From an uncultured Mycoplasmatota bacterium (lineage in GTDB: Bacteria > Bacillota_I > Bacilli_A > RF39 > UBA660): a stretch of DNA of 46,313 bases. The notes below the pieces were generated by a model. It was not told the DNA's origin and did no database searches. It saw nothing but the letters and a program-made list of their open reading frames with translations. Below are positions 26,601 through 33,122 of the stretch, piece after piece; position 1 is the stretch's first letter; each line of letters begins with the position of its first letter. The position numbers were made by a program, and so were the translations under genes. The stretch spans positions 1 through 46,313 of the forward strand of contig CAMLWC010000007.1 in NCBI GenBank assembly GCA_946488855.1, given 5' to 3'.

Positions 26601-28166
26601 ATTACTATCTAATATTCTTGATAATTCTAAAGTATCGATAACTGTATTCTTATATTCACCTAAATTATATTTTTTATAGCACATTTCCAAAAAAGATGTA
26701 TCAAATTTAGCATTATGAGCAACCATTGGTAAATCACCATACCACTCAATAAATCTTTTAATAGCATTTTCTTCATTATCCTTACCTTCTAACATTTCAT
26801 CAGTTATATTAGTAACTTCAGTTATTTTAGGAGGTAATTTACGACCTGGATTAATTAATTCATCATATCTATCAATTATTTCCCCATTATGAATTTTAAC
26901 TGCACCTATTTCAATAATGGTGTCTCCACCGGCAGCATTAAAACCAGTAGTTTCAAAGTCAAATACGACATATGTATTATCTAATAAAACAGAATTATTT
27001 TCTCTTACGACAATATTAACACTATCATCAATTAAAGTTAATTCTGTTCCATATATTGCCTTAAATTTATCTTTTTCTTCTTTACCTTTATTTAAATCGC
27101 ATACTAAATGATATACATCAGGATAAGCTTGAGCACCATTATGATCGGTAATAGCAATAGCTTTATGTCCCCATTTATAAGCTTGTTTAACTAATGTTTT
27201 AGCGTCTACTACACCATCCATTTGACTCATCATCGTATGAGCATGTAATTCAACTCTTTTTTCTTCTGCTTCATCTTTAGGTGTAACAATTACTTTATCA
27301 CTTTTATTAACATCTCTTAAATTTAATACAATTTCATTAGAATATTTATCAAATTTAGTATATCCTCTAAATTTATACCAAGAATTATTTTTAATATTTT
27401 TCTTATAAAAATCAAAATCGCTTTGTTCTTTTACAAATAATTTAGCGTACATACTATCATTAAAATCAGTTATTTTAAAAGTAAATATTTTAAAATTAGA
27501 TTTACTTGATTCAAATACATCAATACCAAAAATATAAGCTTCAATACTTACATTATCTTCTTCAGCAAATATTCCACTGATTTCATGCGTAATTTTAGGT
27601 ATAAAACTACCCATTATTTCAATTATTTCTTTCTTTTCTGTTGGTACTTCCACCACTTTAGCTTCTTCTATTTCTTTTCTTATTTCTTTACTTTTTTCTT
27701 CATCAATAGTTATATTTACATTAATATCATTATACCCAACACTATTTAATAAATCGATCAGTTTAATTTCTATTGATTTAAATTTCATTTCCTCTGCTTT
27801 ATTAGCTACTTTAATATTAATCGTATTATCATTAATATCTAAATTATCAGTTATAAAAGTTTCTAATAAAGGAAATTCTTTTAAATTTTGTTGTAGTAAA
27901 TAATTATAATAATCATTTATATATTCATTGTTTATGTTTTCCACATTAAATGAAACACTTACTTTATAATTTTTAAAATTATTTTTTAAACACTTTAAAA
28001 ATTCTATATAAGTAGCAAGTGGTAAAGTACTTTTTAAAGTAATGAAAAAATGATAACAAGTTTTATCTTTATTACCTATTATTTTATCTAATTTTCCTTC
28101 ATTAAAAAAATTAAATAAGTTTTCATTTAATTTAATTTGATTTAGTAATAAGATAAGTTTTTCCAT
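23649..28166 (-). CDS. polC: DNA polymerase III alpha subunit, PolC type
   Basis: The main replicative polymerase of low-GC Gram-positives; 1505 residues, close to the usual 1430-1450 plus small insertions. Order seen: N-terminal domain, OB-fold region, PHP domain (VELHAHTMMSQMDG) split by a 3'-5' exonuclease with YVVFDFETTGF and HHRADYDAEG, a zinc site (CPNC and CPKC), the polymerase with PDIDLNFS and RAGTIGTVADKTAYG, and HhH elements near the C-terminus (FSSIDGLGDTVAKTI). The start at 28166 follows GGGTGG; a 29-residue longer frame has no ribosome site. A -10 box lies at 28183-28188. It faces the candidate toxin-antitoxin locus. Confidence 0.97.
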   Translation of the reverse strand: MEKLILLLNQIKLNENLFNFFNEGKLDKIIGNKDKTCYHFFITLKSTLPLATYIEFLKCLKNNFKNYKVSVSFNVENINNEYINDYYNYLLQQNLKEFPLLETFITDNLDINDNTINIKVANKAEEMKFKSIEIKLIDLLNSVGYNDINVNITIDEEKSKEIRKEIEEAKVVEVPTEKKEIIEIMGSFIPKITHEISGIFAEEDNVSIEAYIFGIDVFESSKSNFKIFTFKITDFNDSMYAKLFVKEQSDFDFYKKNIKNNSWYKFRGYTKFDKYSNEIVLNLRDVNKSDKVIVTPKDEAEEKRVELHAHTMMSQMDGVVDAKTLVKQAYKWGHKAIAITDHNGAQAYPDVYHLVCDLNKGKEEKDKFKAIYGTELTLIDDSVNIVVRENNSVLLDNTYVVFDFETTGFNAAGGDTIIEIGAVKIHNGEIIDRYDELINPGRKLPPKITEVTNITDEMLEGKDNEENAIKRFIEWYGDLPMVAHNAKFDTSFLEMCYKKYNLGEYKNTVIDTLELSRILDSNYARHNLTALVKRYDVPWDEDAHHRADYDAEGTALVFHKMMQKLSSQNIEKVSQLNKMIDKSEIHKYGRSYHVNILVKNKTGLKNLFKIISLANTVYLYKTPRILRSVLNELREGLLIGSGCYESEVFIEAKSKSDEELTNIINFYDYVEVQPVDAYSHLLQTNDFGSVSEIMEQIRKIIRVTKDSGKIIVATGDVHHLFKEDKIYREIIVNQKVPGGGRHPLAKNSITEIPSQHFRTTDEMLENFDFLDEETRKEIVITNPNKIADMVDIIEVIIETGGVPFSPKIDKSVETVTDLVYTKAKDWYGDPLPYNIEERIAKELYGDGIFNSIKEELKRNNVENIEEEGFKILHETILQGFDAVKDKIRNEIKITEPELNDEETEKKLKKTLGGIIGGGFDVIYLIAQKLVKKSNDDGFLVGSRGSVGSSFVATMMGITEVNPLPAHYRCPNCKHSIFEMNGEPLANTYSSGFDLPDLECPKCQTKMLKDGNDMPFATFLGFNADKVPDIDLNFSDLNQASAHEYTKVLFGEDNVYRAGTIGTVADKTAYGFVKGYCEDKGITKKSAEIERLAIGCTGVKRTTGQHPGGIVVIPGYMDVFDFTPFQYPADDPNSAWRTTHFDYHAIDQDVLKLDILGHSDPTQLRMIQDLSGHDITKVPLDDKKTMGIFLSPEPLGVTKEQILNETGTLGIPEFGTPFTIGLVAETKPTTFAELIKISGLSHGTDVWLGNAQELIKNNIVPFKEVIGCRDDIMVYLMQKGMKPIKAFKIMEFVRKGKASKEPDKWVEFEAEMKEAGIEDWYIDSCRKIKYMFPKAHATAYVTSAFRIAYYKVHYPSYFYASWFSTKATDFDIETMIKGYDAIKNRMIEISNKGFDASNKESGILECLKLALEMTARGLKFKNIDLNKSQATTFCLDEDNNLIPPFSSIDGLGDTVAKTIVEERNKGEFLSIEDLQKRGKVSSTLIEKMRNMHILDNLDESSQLSLF

Positions 28167-28182
28167 TTTTACCACCCAATAT

Positions 28183-28188
28183 ATTGTA
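28183..28188 (-). promoter_or_regulatory. Extended -10 box of polC
   Basis: Minus strand TG-A-TACAAT, 17 bases before the polC start and giving a very short leader. No good -35 is visible. Confidence 0.45.
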
Positions 28189-28246
28189 TCAAATTTAGTA
28201 ATTTTTTTAAATAGTTTAATTATAAATAATACAAATAAATTTGTAG

Positions 28247-28275
28247 TTGACAAAAATAAGTTTATGTTATAAAAT
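28247..28275 (+). promoter_or_regulatory. Promoter of the antisense RNA
   Basis: TTGACA (28247-28252), 17 bases, TAAAAT (28270-28275) on the plus strand. No ORF with a ribosome site follows before the terminator at 28361-28398, so it appears to drive a short untranslated RNA. A palindrome ACAAAT-AA-ATTTGT (28231-28244) lies directly upstream. Confidence 0.7.
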
Positions 28276-28281
28276 GTATAT

Positions 28282-28398
28282 AGATATGAATTATTTCATA
28301 TATTAAAAAAAGAGATACACTTAATATCCTTTTGTTAAGTATTTACTCTATTAATTGGGTAAACACCGTTTCAATGATGATTCGGTGTTTTGTTTTTT
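28282..28398 (+). ncRNA. Candidate antisense antitoxin RNA of a type I system
   Basis: Inferred from promoter and terminator: a transcript of about 115 nt. It begins with a 7-bp hairpin (ATATGAA-TTAT-TTCATAT, 28284-28301), which could protect the 5' end, continues with a single-stranded AU-rich middle, and ends in the 28361-28398 terminator. It carries no ORF with a ribosome binding site. It is complementary to the 3' part of any transcript from the convergent toxin promoter at 28564-28592. This matches the layout of known 3'-overlapping type I systems such as txpA/ratA and bsrG/SR4, and of par/fst, which uses a shared terminator. There is no similarity that I can read to those RNAs. Confidence 0.6.
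28361..28398 (+). terminator. Terminator of the antisense RNA
   Basis: AAACACCG, 14-base loop, CGGTGTTT, then TGTTTTTT. The same stem forms on the opposite strand, but that strand has no T run next to it, so the toxin mRNA probably reads further. Confidence 0.8.
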
Positions 28399-28496
28399 AA
28401 TTTTTGCTTTTTAAAGCAACAACTGTATAAAATACAATCATTGCAAATACAATTATTAATTGCATCTTTATTCCTTTCAGTCAAGTTAAAGTTCAT
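28371..28496 (-). CDS. Overlapping 41-aa Cys-rich ORF, possible leader
   Basis: A near-perfect ribosome site GGAGGTGAT (28501-28509) stands four bases before an ATG that opens MNFNLTERNKDAINNC and continues with further cysteines (CICNDCILYSCC). It overlaps the 22-aa hydrophobic frame completely in another phase. It could be a leader that couples translation of the toxin, or the real product, with the hydrophobic frame as chance. The strong site says that something here is translated. Confidence 0.4.
   Translation of the reverse strand: MNFNLTERNKDAINNCICNDCILYSCCFKKQKLKNKTPNHH
28397..28465 (-). CDS. Candidate type I toxin, 22-aa membrane peptide
   Basis: The frame starts MQLIIVFAMIVFYTVVA and ends LKSKN: one uninterrupted hydrophobic helix of about 17 residues followed by a short basic tail, the usual shape of type I toxins (Fst, TxpA, BsrG, Ibs). 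AAAGGA (28472-28477) stands six bases before the ATG. A perfect consensus promoter (28564-28592) drives it and a convergent antisense RNA overlaps its 3' end. Residue-level similarity to a named toxin family is not obvious. It is nested in another frame of the same mRNA, and either frame could be the functional one. Confidence 0.55.
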   Translation of the reverse strand: MQLIIVFAMIVFYTVVALKSKN

Positions 28497-28563
28497 AAAG
28501 ATCACCTCCGTCTTAATAAAAACAGAGTAAAACACCTAACTATTAAATATATCTCAATGTTAA

Positions 28564-28592
28564 TTATAAATTAATTTTATTATGTTGTCAAT
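28564..28592 (-). promoter_or_regulatory. Perfect consensus promoter of the toxin mRNA
   Basis: Minus strand TTGACA (28587-28592), exactly 17 bases, TATAAT (28564-28569): full consensus sigma-A promoter. Two copies of a 13-base AT repeat (AATTATAAATTAA), one over the -10 and one just upstream of the -35, flank it; each has palindromic TTAATT/AATTAA arms or a part of them. The leader to the first ATG is about 60 bases. Confidence 0.8.
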
Positions 28593-28603
28593 TATAAATT
28601 AAC

Positions 28604-28626
28604 AAAAAACTCTATTTAAGAGTTTT
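28604..28626 (-). terminator. prmC terminator
   Basis: Minus strand AAAACTCT, short loop, AGAGTTTT and further T. The prmC stop is in the hairpin. The limits are good to about one base. Confidence 0.7.
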
Positions 28627-29320
28627 CAATAAATATATATCTATCTTTACCAGATAAATCTTTTTCAATAGTAACATTACAAGATAAATAAGAATGAGCT
28701 AAAGACTCTATTTTTTTTGCTTGTTTATAACCTATTTCAAAAGCAATTAAGTAATCTTTTTTTAAATAGTCTTTAACATTTTTTAATATTTGTTCATAAT
28801 AATATAATCCTTCATTTTTTGCATATAAAGCAAGATGTGGTTCATTATTTTTAACTATATCCATAATTTTTTCATCATAAACAATATATGGTGGATTACT
28901 TATTATTAAATCATATTTTTTATTTAAAGGATTTAACATATCTCCTAAGTAAAAATTTATATTCACTTTATTATTAATAGCATTTTTTTTAGCCACTTCT
29001 AAAGCTTCTTTAGAAATATCCACAGCATCAACATTACTATTTAAATTTTTAGCTAAAGAAATTGCTATACAACCACTACCAGTTCCTAAATCAACTATAT
29101 CTAAATTACTTTTATTTTTTAACCTTTTTATTACTCTATCAACTAACTCTTCTGTTTCAAATCTAGGTATTAAAACATTTTCATTAACCTCAATAATACT
29201 ACCATAAAAATCAACATTACCTACGATATATTGAACGGGCATTCCTTTTTCTAATTTTTTAATACCTTCTTCTAATTTATTAGAATCTAAATATTTTTTT
29301 AAATATTCTATATCAGTCAA
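28616..29320 (-). CDS. prmC: Release factor glutamine methyltransferase PrmC
   Basis: N5-methylates the glutamine of the GGQ motif in release factors RF1 and RF2. The 234-residue protein has GMPVQYIVGNVDFYG, VLIPRFETEELVDRV, the SAM site VDLGTGSGCIAISLA, and the catalytic NPPY in ISNPPYIVYDEKI. The N-terminal helical domain is only about 28 residues before PVQYI, against about 70 in typical PrmC, so part of the region that binds the release factor seems lost. The start codon is TTG, following GAGGAG, one base after the prfA stop. The pairing prfA-prmC is widespread and supports the assignment. Confidence 0.92.
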   Translation of the reverse strand: MTDIEYLKKYLDSNKLEEGIKKLEKGMPVQYIVGNVDFYGSIIEVNENVLIPRFETEELVDRVIKRLKNKSNLDIVDLGTGSGCIAISLAKNLNSNVDAVDISKEALEVAKKNAINNKVNINFYLGDMLNPLNKKYDLIISNPPYIVYDEKIMDIVKNNEPHLALYAKNEGLYYYEQILKNVKDYLKKDYLIAFEIGYKQAKKIESLAHSYLSCNVTIEKDLSGKDRYIFIENS

Positions 29321-29321
29321 A

Positions 29322-30377
29322 TTATTCTCCTCGTAATTTCCTGTTTTGATCTTCGGTAATTAAAGCTTCTATTACTTTATCAATATCACCTTGCATTACT
29401 CTATCTAATGTATTTAAAGTAAAACCAATACGATGATCAGTTACACGATTTTGTGGATAATTATAAGTTCTTATTTTTTCTGATCTATCTCCAGTACCAA
29501 TTTTACTTCTTCTTTCTTCACCTAACTCTTTTTCTCTTTGTTGCATTTTTAAATCATAAAGACGAGTTTGTAATATTTTGATAGCTTTTTCTTTATTTTT
29601 AATTTGACTTCTTTCAGTTTGTGAATAAACTACAATTCCGGTTGGAATATGAGTTAATCTAACTGCTGAATCAGTTGTATTAACTCCTTGACCACCACAA
29701 CCACTACTTCTAGTTATATCAACTCTAACATCATTCATATCTAAGTCACAATCTAATTCTTCAGCTTCTGGCATTACTAAAACAGTAGCAGTTGAAGTGT
29801 GAACTCTACCTTGAGTTTCAGTAACTGGTACTCTTTGAACACGATGTGCTCCTGATTCATATTTTAATTTAGAATAAACATTTTCTCCTCTTACAATAAA
29901 ACTAATTAAAGTATATCCACCTGCTTCAGATTTTTCTTCTTCTACTATTTCAATTTTCCAACCATTTCTTTCAGCTAATTTTTTATACATATCAAATAAA
30001 TCGCCAGCAAAGATATTACCTTCATCACCACCTGCAGCGCCTCTTATTTCGACAATAACATCTTTGCCATCATTAGGATCTTTTGGTAATAATAGAACTT
30101 CAATATCTTTAGTTAATTTTTCTAATTTCTTTTGATTTTCCTCTAGTTCTTCTTTAGCAAATTCACCTAATTCTGGATCTTTTACCATTTCTTTTGCAGC
30201 TTCAATATCACTAGTTAATCTTTTATATTCTTGATATGCATCATATGCTTCTTTTAAACTAGCTTGTTCTTTTGATAAACTAGTAGCTTTTTTAATATCA
30301 GATATGTTTTCAGGTTTCATTAATTCTTCATTTATCTCATTATATCTATTCTCAATAGCATTTAATCTTTCAATCAT
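29322..30377 (-). CDS. prfA: Peptide chain release factor 1
   Basis: Terminates translation at UAA and UAG. The 351-residue protein has the PVT stop-codon recognition tripeptide (PVTETQGRVHTSTA), GGQ in SSGCGGQGVNTTDSAVRL, and the KNKEKA and RSEKIRTYN segments characteristic of RF1. Start at 30377 (MIERLNAIENRYNEI) fits the family and has GGGTGA spaced for it; an ATG four codons earlier overlaps that site. It is the first gene of the prfA-prmC pair. Confidence 0.97.
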   Translation of the reverse strand: MIERLNAIENRYNEINEELMKPENISDIKKATSLSKEQASLKEAYDAYQEYKRLTSDIEAAKEMVKDPELGEFAKEELEENQKKLEKLTKDIEVLLLPKDPNDGKDVIVEIRGAAGGDEGNIFAGDLFDMYKKLAERNGWKIEIVEEEKSEAGGYTLISFIVRGENVYSKLKYESGAHRVQRVPVTETQGRVHTSTATVLVMPEAEELDCDLDMNDVRVDITRSSGCGGQGVNTTDSAVRLTHIPTGIVVYSQTERSQIKNKEKAIKILQTRLYDLKMQQREKELGEERRSKIGTGDRSEKIRTYNYPQNRVTDHRIGFTLNTLDRVMQGDIDKVIEALITEDQNRKLRGE

Positions 30378-30433
30378 TTTTTCACCCATTTCTCAATATA
30401 AGATTATACTATATAATTAAATAAAATTCAAAT

Positions 30434-30457
30434 AAAAACTTATTCAAATAGAATAAG
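30434..30457 (-). terminator. Terminator of the phosphohexomutase gene
   Basis: Minus strand CTTATTC-TATTT-GAATAAG followed by TTTTTATTT. The stop codon is in the stem. Confidence 0.75.
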
Positions 30458-31796
30458 CATTTATTATTTTCATAAATTCGTCATTTATTTCTTGTAATCT
30501 TTCTTTAGTACTAGCTTCAAATCTTGCACTTATAATAGGTCCCGTATTAGAAAATCTAATTAATGCCCAGCCATCTTTGAATTCAACTCTAACACCATCA
30601 ATATCATTATATTTATAATTTTTGTTTTTAGCATATTCTTTAACTGCTTCAACTGCTTGATATTTCTTTTCTTCAGTTGTATTTATCTTTAATTCATCTG
30701 TTGAATAATAAATATTTATATCATTATATAATTCATCTAAGTTTTTATTACTGTTTGATAATACCTCAATCATACGTAATCCAGCATACAATCCATCATC
30801 AAATCCATAGAATCTATCTCCAAACCACATATGACCAGAATATTCTCCTGCAAATTCAATTTTTTCTTCATGCATTTTACGATACATATAAGAATTACCA
30901 GTTCGATACATAATATGTTCATAATTTAATTTATTTAACTCATCTATCAAAGATTTAGAACATTTAACATCATACAAAGCTTTATTAACTATTTTGTCTT
31001 TTAAATAACGATACATCATTATCATATAAATATCTGAATTAATAATATTTCCTTTATTATCAATTATTCTTACTCGATCACCATCAGCGTCCATAGCAAC
31101 ACCAATATCATAACCTAGTTCTACTACTCTTTTTTGAATATCAACTAAATTAGAACTTATTGATGGATCAGGATGATGATTAGGGAAAGTTGGATCACTA
31201 TCACAATATAATAAATCATAAGTTATATTTAATTTATCTAATATTTCTTTTATGATAACTGATACAGTTCCATTACCACAATCAAATACTGCTTTAATAT
31301 TTTTATTTATTTTCAAATTATTGACTATTAAATCAATATATTCATTTTTAATATCATAATTTGATAAAATACCATTACCTTTTATAAAATCATTTTTATT
31401 AGTAAAGTCCCTAAATGCAATTATCTCTTCACCTGCTGCATTACCATTTTCATCAAATGATATTTTAAATCCATTATGATTACTTGGATTATGAGAGGCT
31501 GTAATCATAATTGCAGCCCATTTATTTAAATGCTGTCTTGCATAATAATACATTGGTGTTGTAACCAAACCTAAATTAGTCACATTAACACCTGTTTCTA
31601 ATAATCCTTTAATAAGGTTATTAGCTAAATTAGGAGATGATAACCTATTATCATATCCAACTAAAACTTCTTTTTTCCCTCTTAATTGTACATAACTACC
31701 AAAACTTTTACCTAATATGTAAGCTGTTTCATCAGTTATTTGTTCATTATAAATTCCTCTTATATCATATGCTCTAAAAATTGTTTGATTAATCAT
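30444..31796 (-). CDS. Phosphomannomutase/phosphoglucomutase family enzyme
   Basis: Moves phosphate between C1 and C6 of hexose phosphates for sugar nucleotide synthesis. The 450-residue protein has FRAYDIRGIYNE at the start, the phosphoserine loop TASHNPSNHNGFK, the metal loop DADGDRVR, the sugar loop GEYSGH and the phosphate-binding RFSNTGP near the C-terminus. This set fits the alpha-D-phosphohexomutase superfamily; PMM/PGM (ManB/AlgC-type) is likelier than GlmM because of GEYSGH and the loop contents. The start at 31796 has GGAGG; it overlaps the dgkA stop (ATGA). Confidence 0.92.
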   Translation of the reverse strand: MINQTIFRAYDIRGIYNEQITDETAYILGKSFGSYVQLRGKKEVLVGYDNRLSSPNLANNLIKGLLETGVNVTNLGLVTTPMYYYARQHLNKWAAIMITASHNPSNHNGFKISFDENGNAAGEEIIAFRDFTNKNDFIKGNGILSNYDIKNEYIDLIVNNLKINKNIKAVFDCGNGTVSVIIKEILDKLNITYDLLYCDSDPTFPNHHPDPSISSNLVDIQKRVVELGYDIGVAMDADGDRVRIIDNKGNIINSDIYMIMMYRYLKDKIVNKALYDVKCSKSLIDELNKLNYEHIMYRTGNSYMYRKMHEEKIEFAGEYSGHMWFGDRFYGFDDGLYAGLRMIEVLSNSNKNLDELYNDINIYYSTDELKINTTEEKKYQAVEAVKEYAKNKNYKYNDIDGVRVEFKDGWALIRFSNTGPIISARFEASTKERLQEINDEFMKIINAYSI

Positions 31797-32185
31797 AAAT
31801 TCCTCCATATTTCTAATAATTTTGGCCCAAAAATCATTATACCAATTACTACTGATACCATAGCAACCACTAACACAGCACCAGCTGATGTATCTTTTGC
31901 TAACTTAGCTTTAGGATTAATTTCTGGCATACATATATCGATTGCTGTTTCAATAGCAGTATTCATTAATTCTAAAGTTATAACAAAACCAAATAATAAA
32001 ATACATATTAGCCATTCAGTTTTACTTATATTTAAAATAAATCCAAAAGCTATTACTAATAACATTACCATAAAATGAATACATAAATTTCTTTCATTTA
32101 ATATATTTACTCTTATACCTTCAAAAGCATAATAAAAACTTTTAAATAAAGATGGTTTTGTTTTTTTAAACTTCTTTTTAAACAT
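31793..32185 (-). CDS. dgkA: Diacylglycerol/undecaprenol kinase (DgkA family)
   Basis: A small membrane kinase of 130 residues with three or four helices. In Gram-positives this family mainly phosphorylates undecaprenol for cell wall recycling. It has SFYYAFEGI, NLCIHF, the core ELMNTAIETAIDI with Glu and Asn ligands, and the AKDTSAGAVLV segment. The start at 32185 is fixed by AGGTGAG; a longer frame to 32233 has no ribosome site. It shares ATGA with the phosphohexomutase gene, so the two are coupled and both serve envelope synthesis. Confidence 0.92.
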   Translation of the reverse strand: MFKKKFKKTKPSLFKSFYYAFEGIRVNILNERNLCIHFMVMLLVIAFGFILNISKTEWLICILLFGFVITLELMNTAIETAIDICMPEINPKAKLAKDTSAGAVLVVAMVSVVIGIMIFGPKLLEIWRNL

Positions 32186-32242
32186 ATACTCACCTACTAA
32201 TATAAGTATACACATTATTTTTTTAAAAATCAATTATACTTT

Positions 32243-32270
32243 ACAAAAAAAATCTAAATTACTTTAGATT
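32243..32270 (-). terminator. Terminator of the fic operon
   Basis: Minus strand AATCTAAA-GTAA-TTTAGATT followed by eight T. The fic stop lies in the stem. Confidence 0.8.
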
Positions 32271-32871
32271 CTTTTTTCTCTTTTATCAATGCCTTTTCAA
32301 ATTGCATAATTAATAAAGTTCTTGTAAAACGAGCATTTTCCATTGCCTCTTCTAAATCATCTTTATTCATTCGCGACCAGTCTAATATATAATCAGGAAT
32401 ATTTGCATCTACAAATTCTCTCATAAATTCTCTTATAGTTCTACCATTGCCTTCTCTAAATGGATGTACTGTTAACAAATCATAATAAAACTGCGCTAAA
32501 AAAGTAGAATAATCTTGCAAATTATGACAATCTTTAAAATCATCTTGCATCTCTTTTAAAACAAGATCTAAATGATAATCAATTTCTTTTTCACTTATAA
32601 AATAGGAATTAGGTTTTGTCATATAAACAGTTCTATACTGTCCAGCAAAAGGATATAAATCGCCAAAAAGATATTTATGAATATCACATAAATGCTTTTT
32701 ATCAAAAGTTCCTTCAATTGGTTTTTCATACAATTCTACTAATCTTTCAAATGTTATATCAGTTTCTTTTTGCACTAATTCATCATAATCAGTTATTCCC
32801 AAATAATTTTTAAAAACATTTGTACCATCAATAAAATAATCATTCCATCTTTTTTCATAATCATTATCCAT
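32254..32871 (-). CDS. fic: Fic-family AMP transferase, toxin of a class I FicTA pair
   Basis: Fic domains transfer AMP (or another nucleotide part) to hydroxyl groups of target proteins. The 205-residue protein has the complete catalytic motif HPFREGNGR at 136-144 and the flap region YPFAGQYRTVYMTK. No inhibitory (S/T)xxxE(G/N) helix is evident inside the protein; it is provided by the small protein encoded just upstream (32864-33013). That makes it a class I FicTA toxin. The start overlaps the antitoxin stop by eight bases, with AGGTGA inside the antitoxin gene. Targets cannot be told; topoisomerases are known targets of some relatives. Confidence 0.9.
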   Translation of the reverse strand: MDNDYEKRWNDYFIDGTNVFKNYLGITDYDELVQKETDITFERLVELYEKPIEGTFDKKHLCDIHKYLFGDLYPFAGQYRTVYMTKPNSYFISEKEIDYHLDLVLKEMQDDFKDCHNLQDYSTFLAQFYYDLLTVHPFREGNGRTIREFMREFVDANIPDYILDWSRMNKDDLEEAMENARFTRTLLIMQFEKALIKEKKESKVI

Positions 32872-33013
32872 TAAATTTCACCTGCTTTATCATTTTTTTT
32901 TCTTCTTCTTTTTCTTTATTTAAAATTTTCTTTATACAAGAATCACTAACATTAAGTCCCTCAAAATTAACACTAGCTAAAGCTTGTTTAATTGCTTGTT
33001 CTTTTTTTGACAT
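32864..33013 (-). CDS. VbhA-like Fic antitoxin, 49 aa
   Basis: Begins MSKKEQAIKQALASVNFEGL, then NVSDSCIKKIL and a Glu/Lys-rich tail. SVNFEG (14-19) fits the inhibitory (S/T)xxxE(G/N) motif, whose Glu blocks the ATP site of the Fic partner. The surrounding ALAS...EGL.VSD pattern is like VbhA antitoxins. GTAGGTGG precedes the ATG, and its end overlaps the fic start by eight bases, the usual order of antitoxin before toxin. The gene is short and easily missed by gene finders. Its -10 box (TATAAT) lies in the divergent region toward the J-domain gene. Confidence 0.85.
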   Translation of the reverse strand: MSKKEQAIKQALASVNFEGLNVSDSCIKKILNKEKEEEKKMIKQVKFNG

Positions 33014-33068
33014 ACAACCACCTACATAATTATATTATATCATTAAATTTAAAATGTGAAAAATATAT

Positions 33069-33097
33069 TTGACTACAATTTCTATTTATGCTAAAAT
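33069..33097 (+). promoter_or_regulatory. Promoter of the J-domain gene
   Basis: TTGACT (33069-33074), 17 bases, extended -10 TG-C-TAAAAT (hexamer 33092-33097). Confidence 0.7.
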
Positions 33098-33122
33098 AAC
33101 GAACACCAAAAAGGGGATTAAT

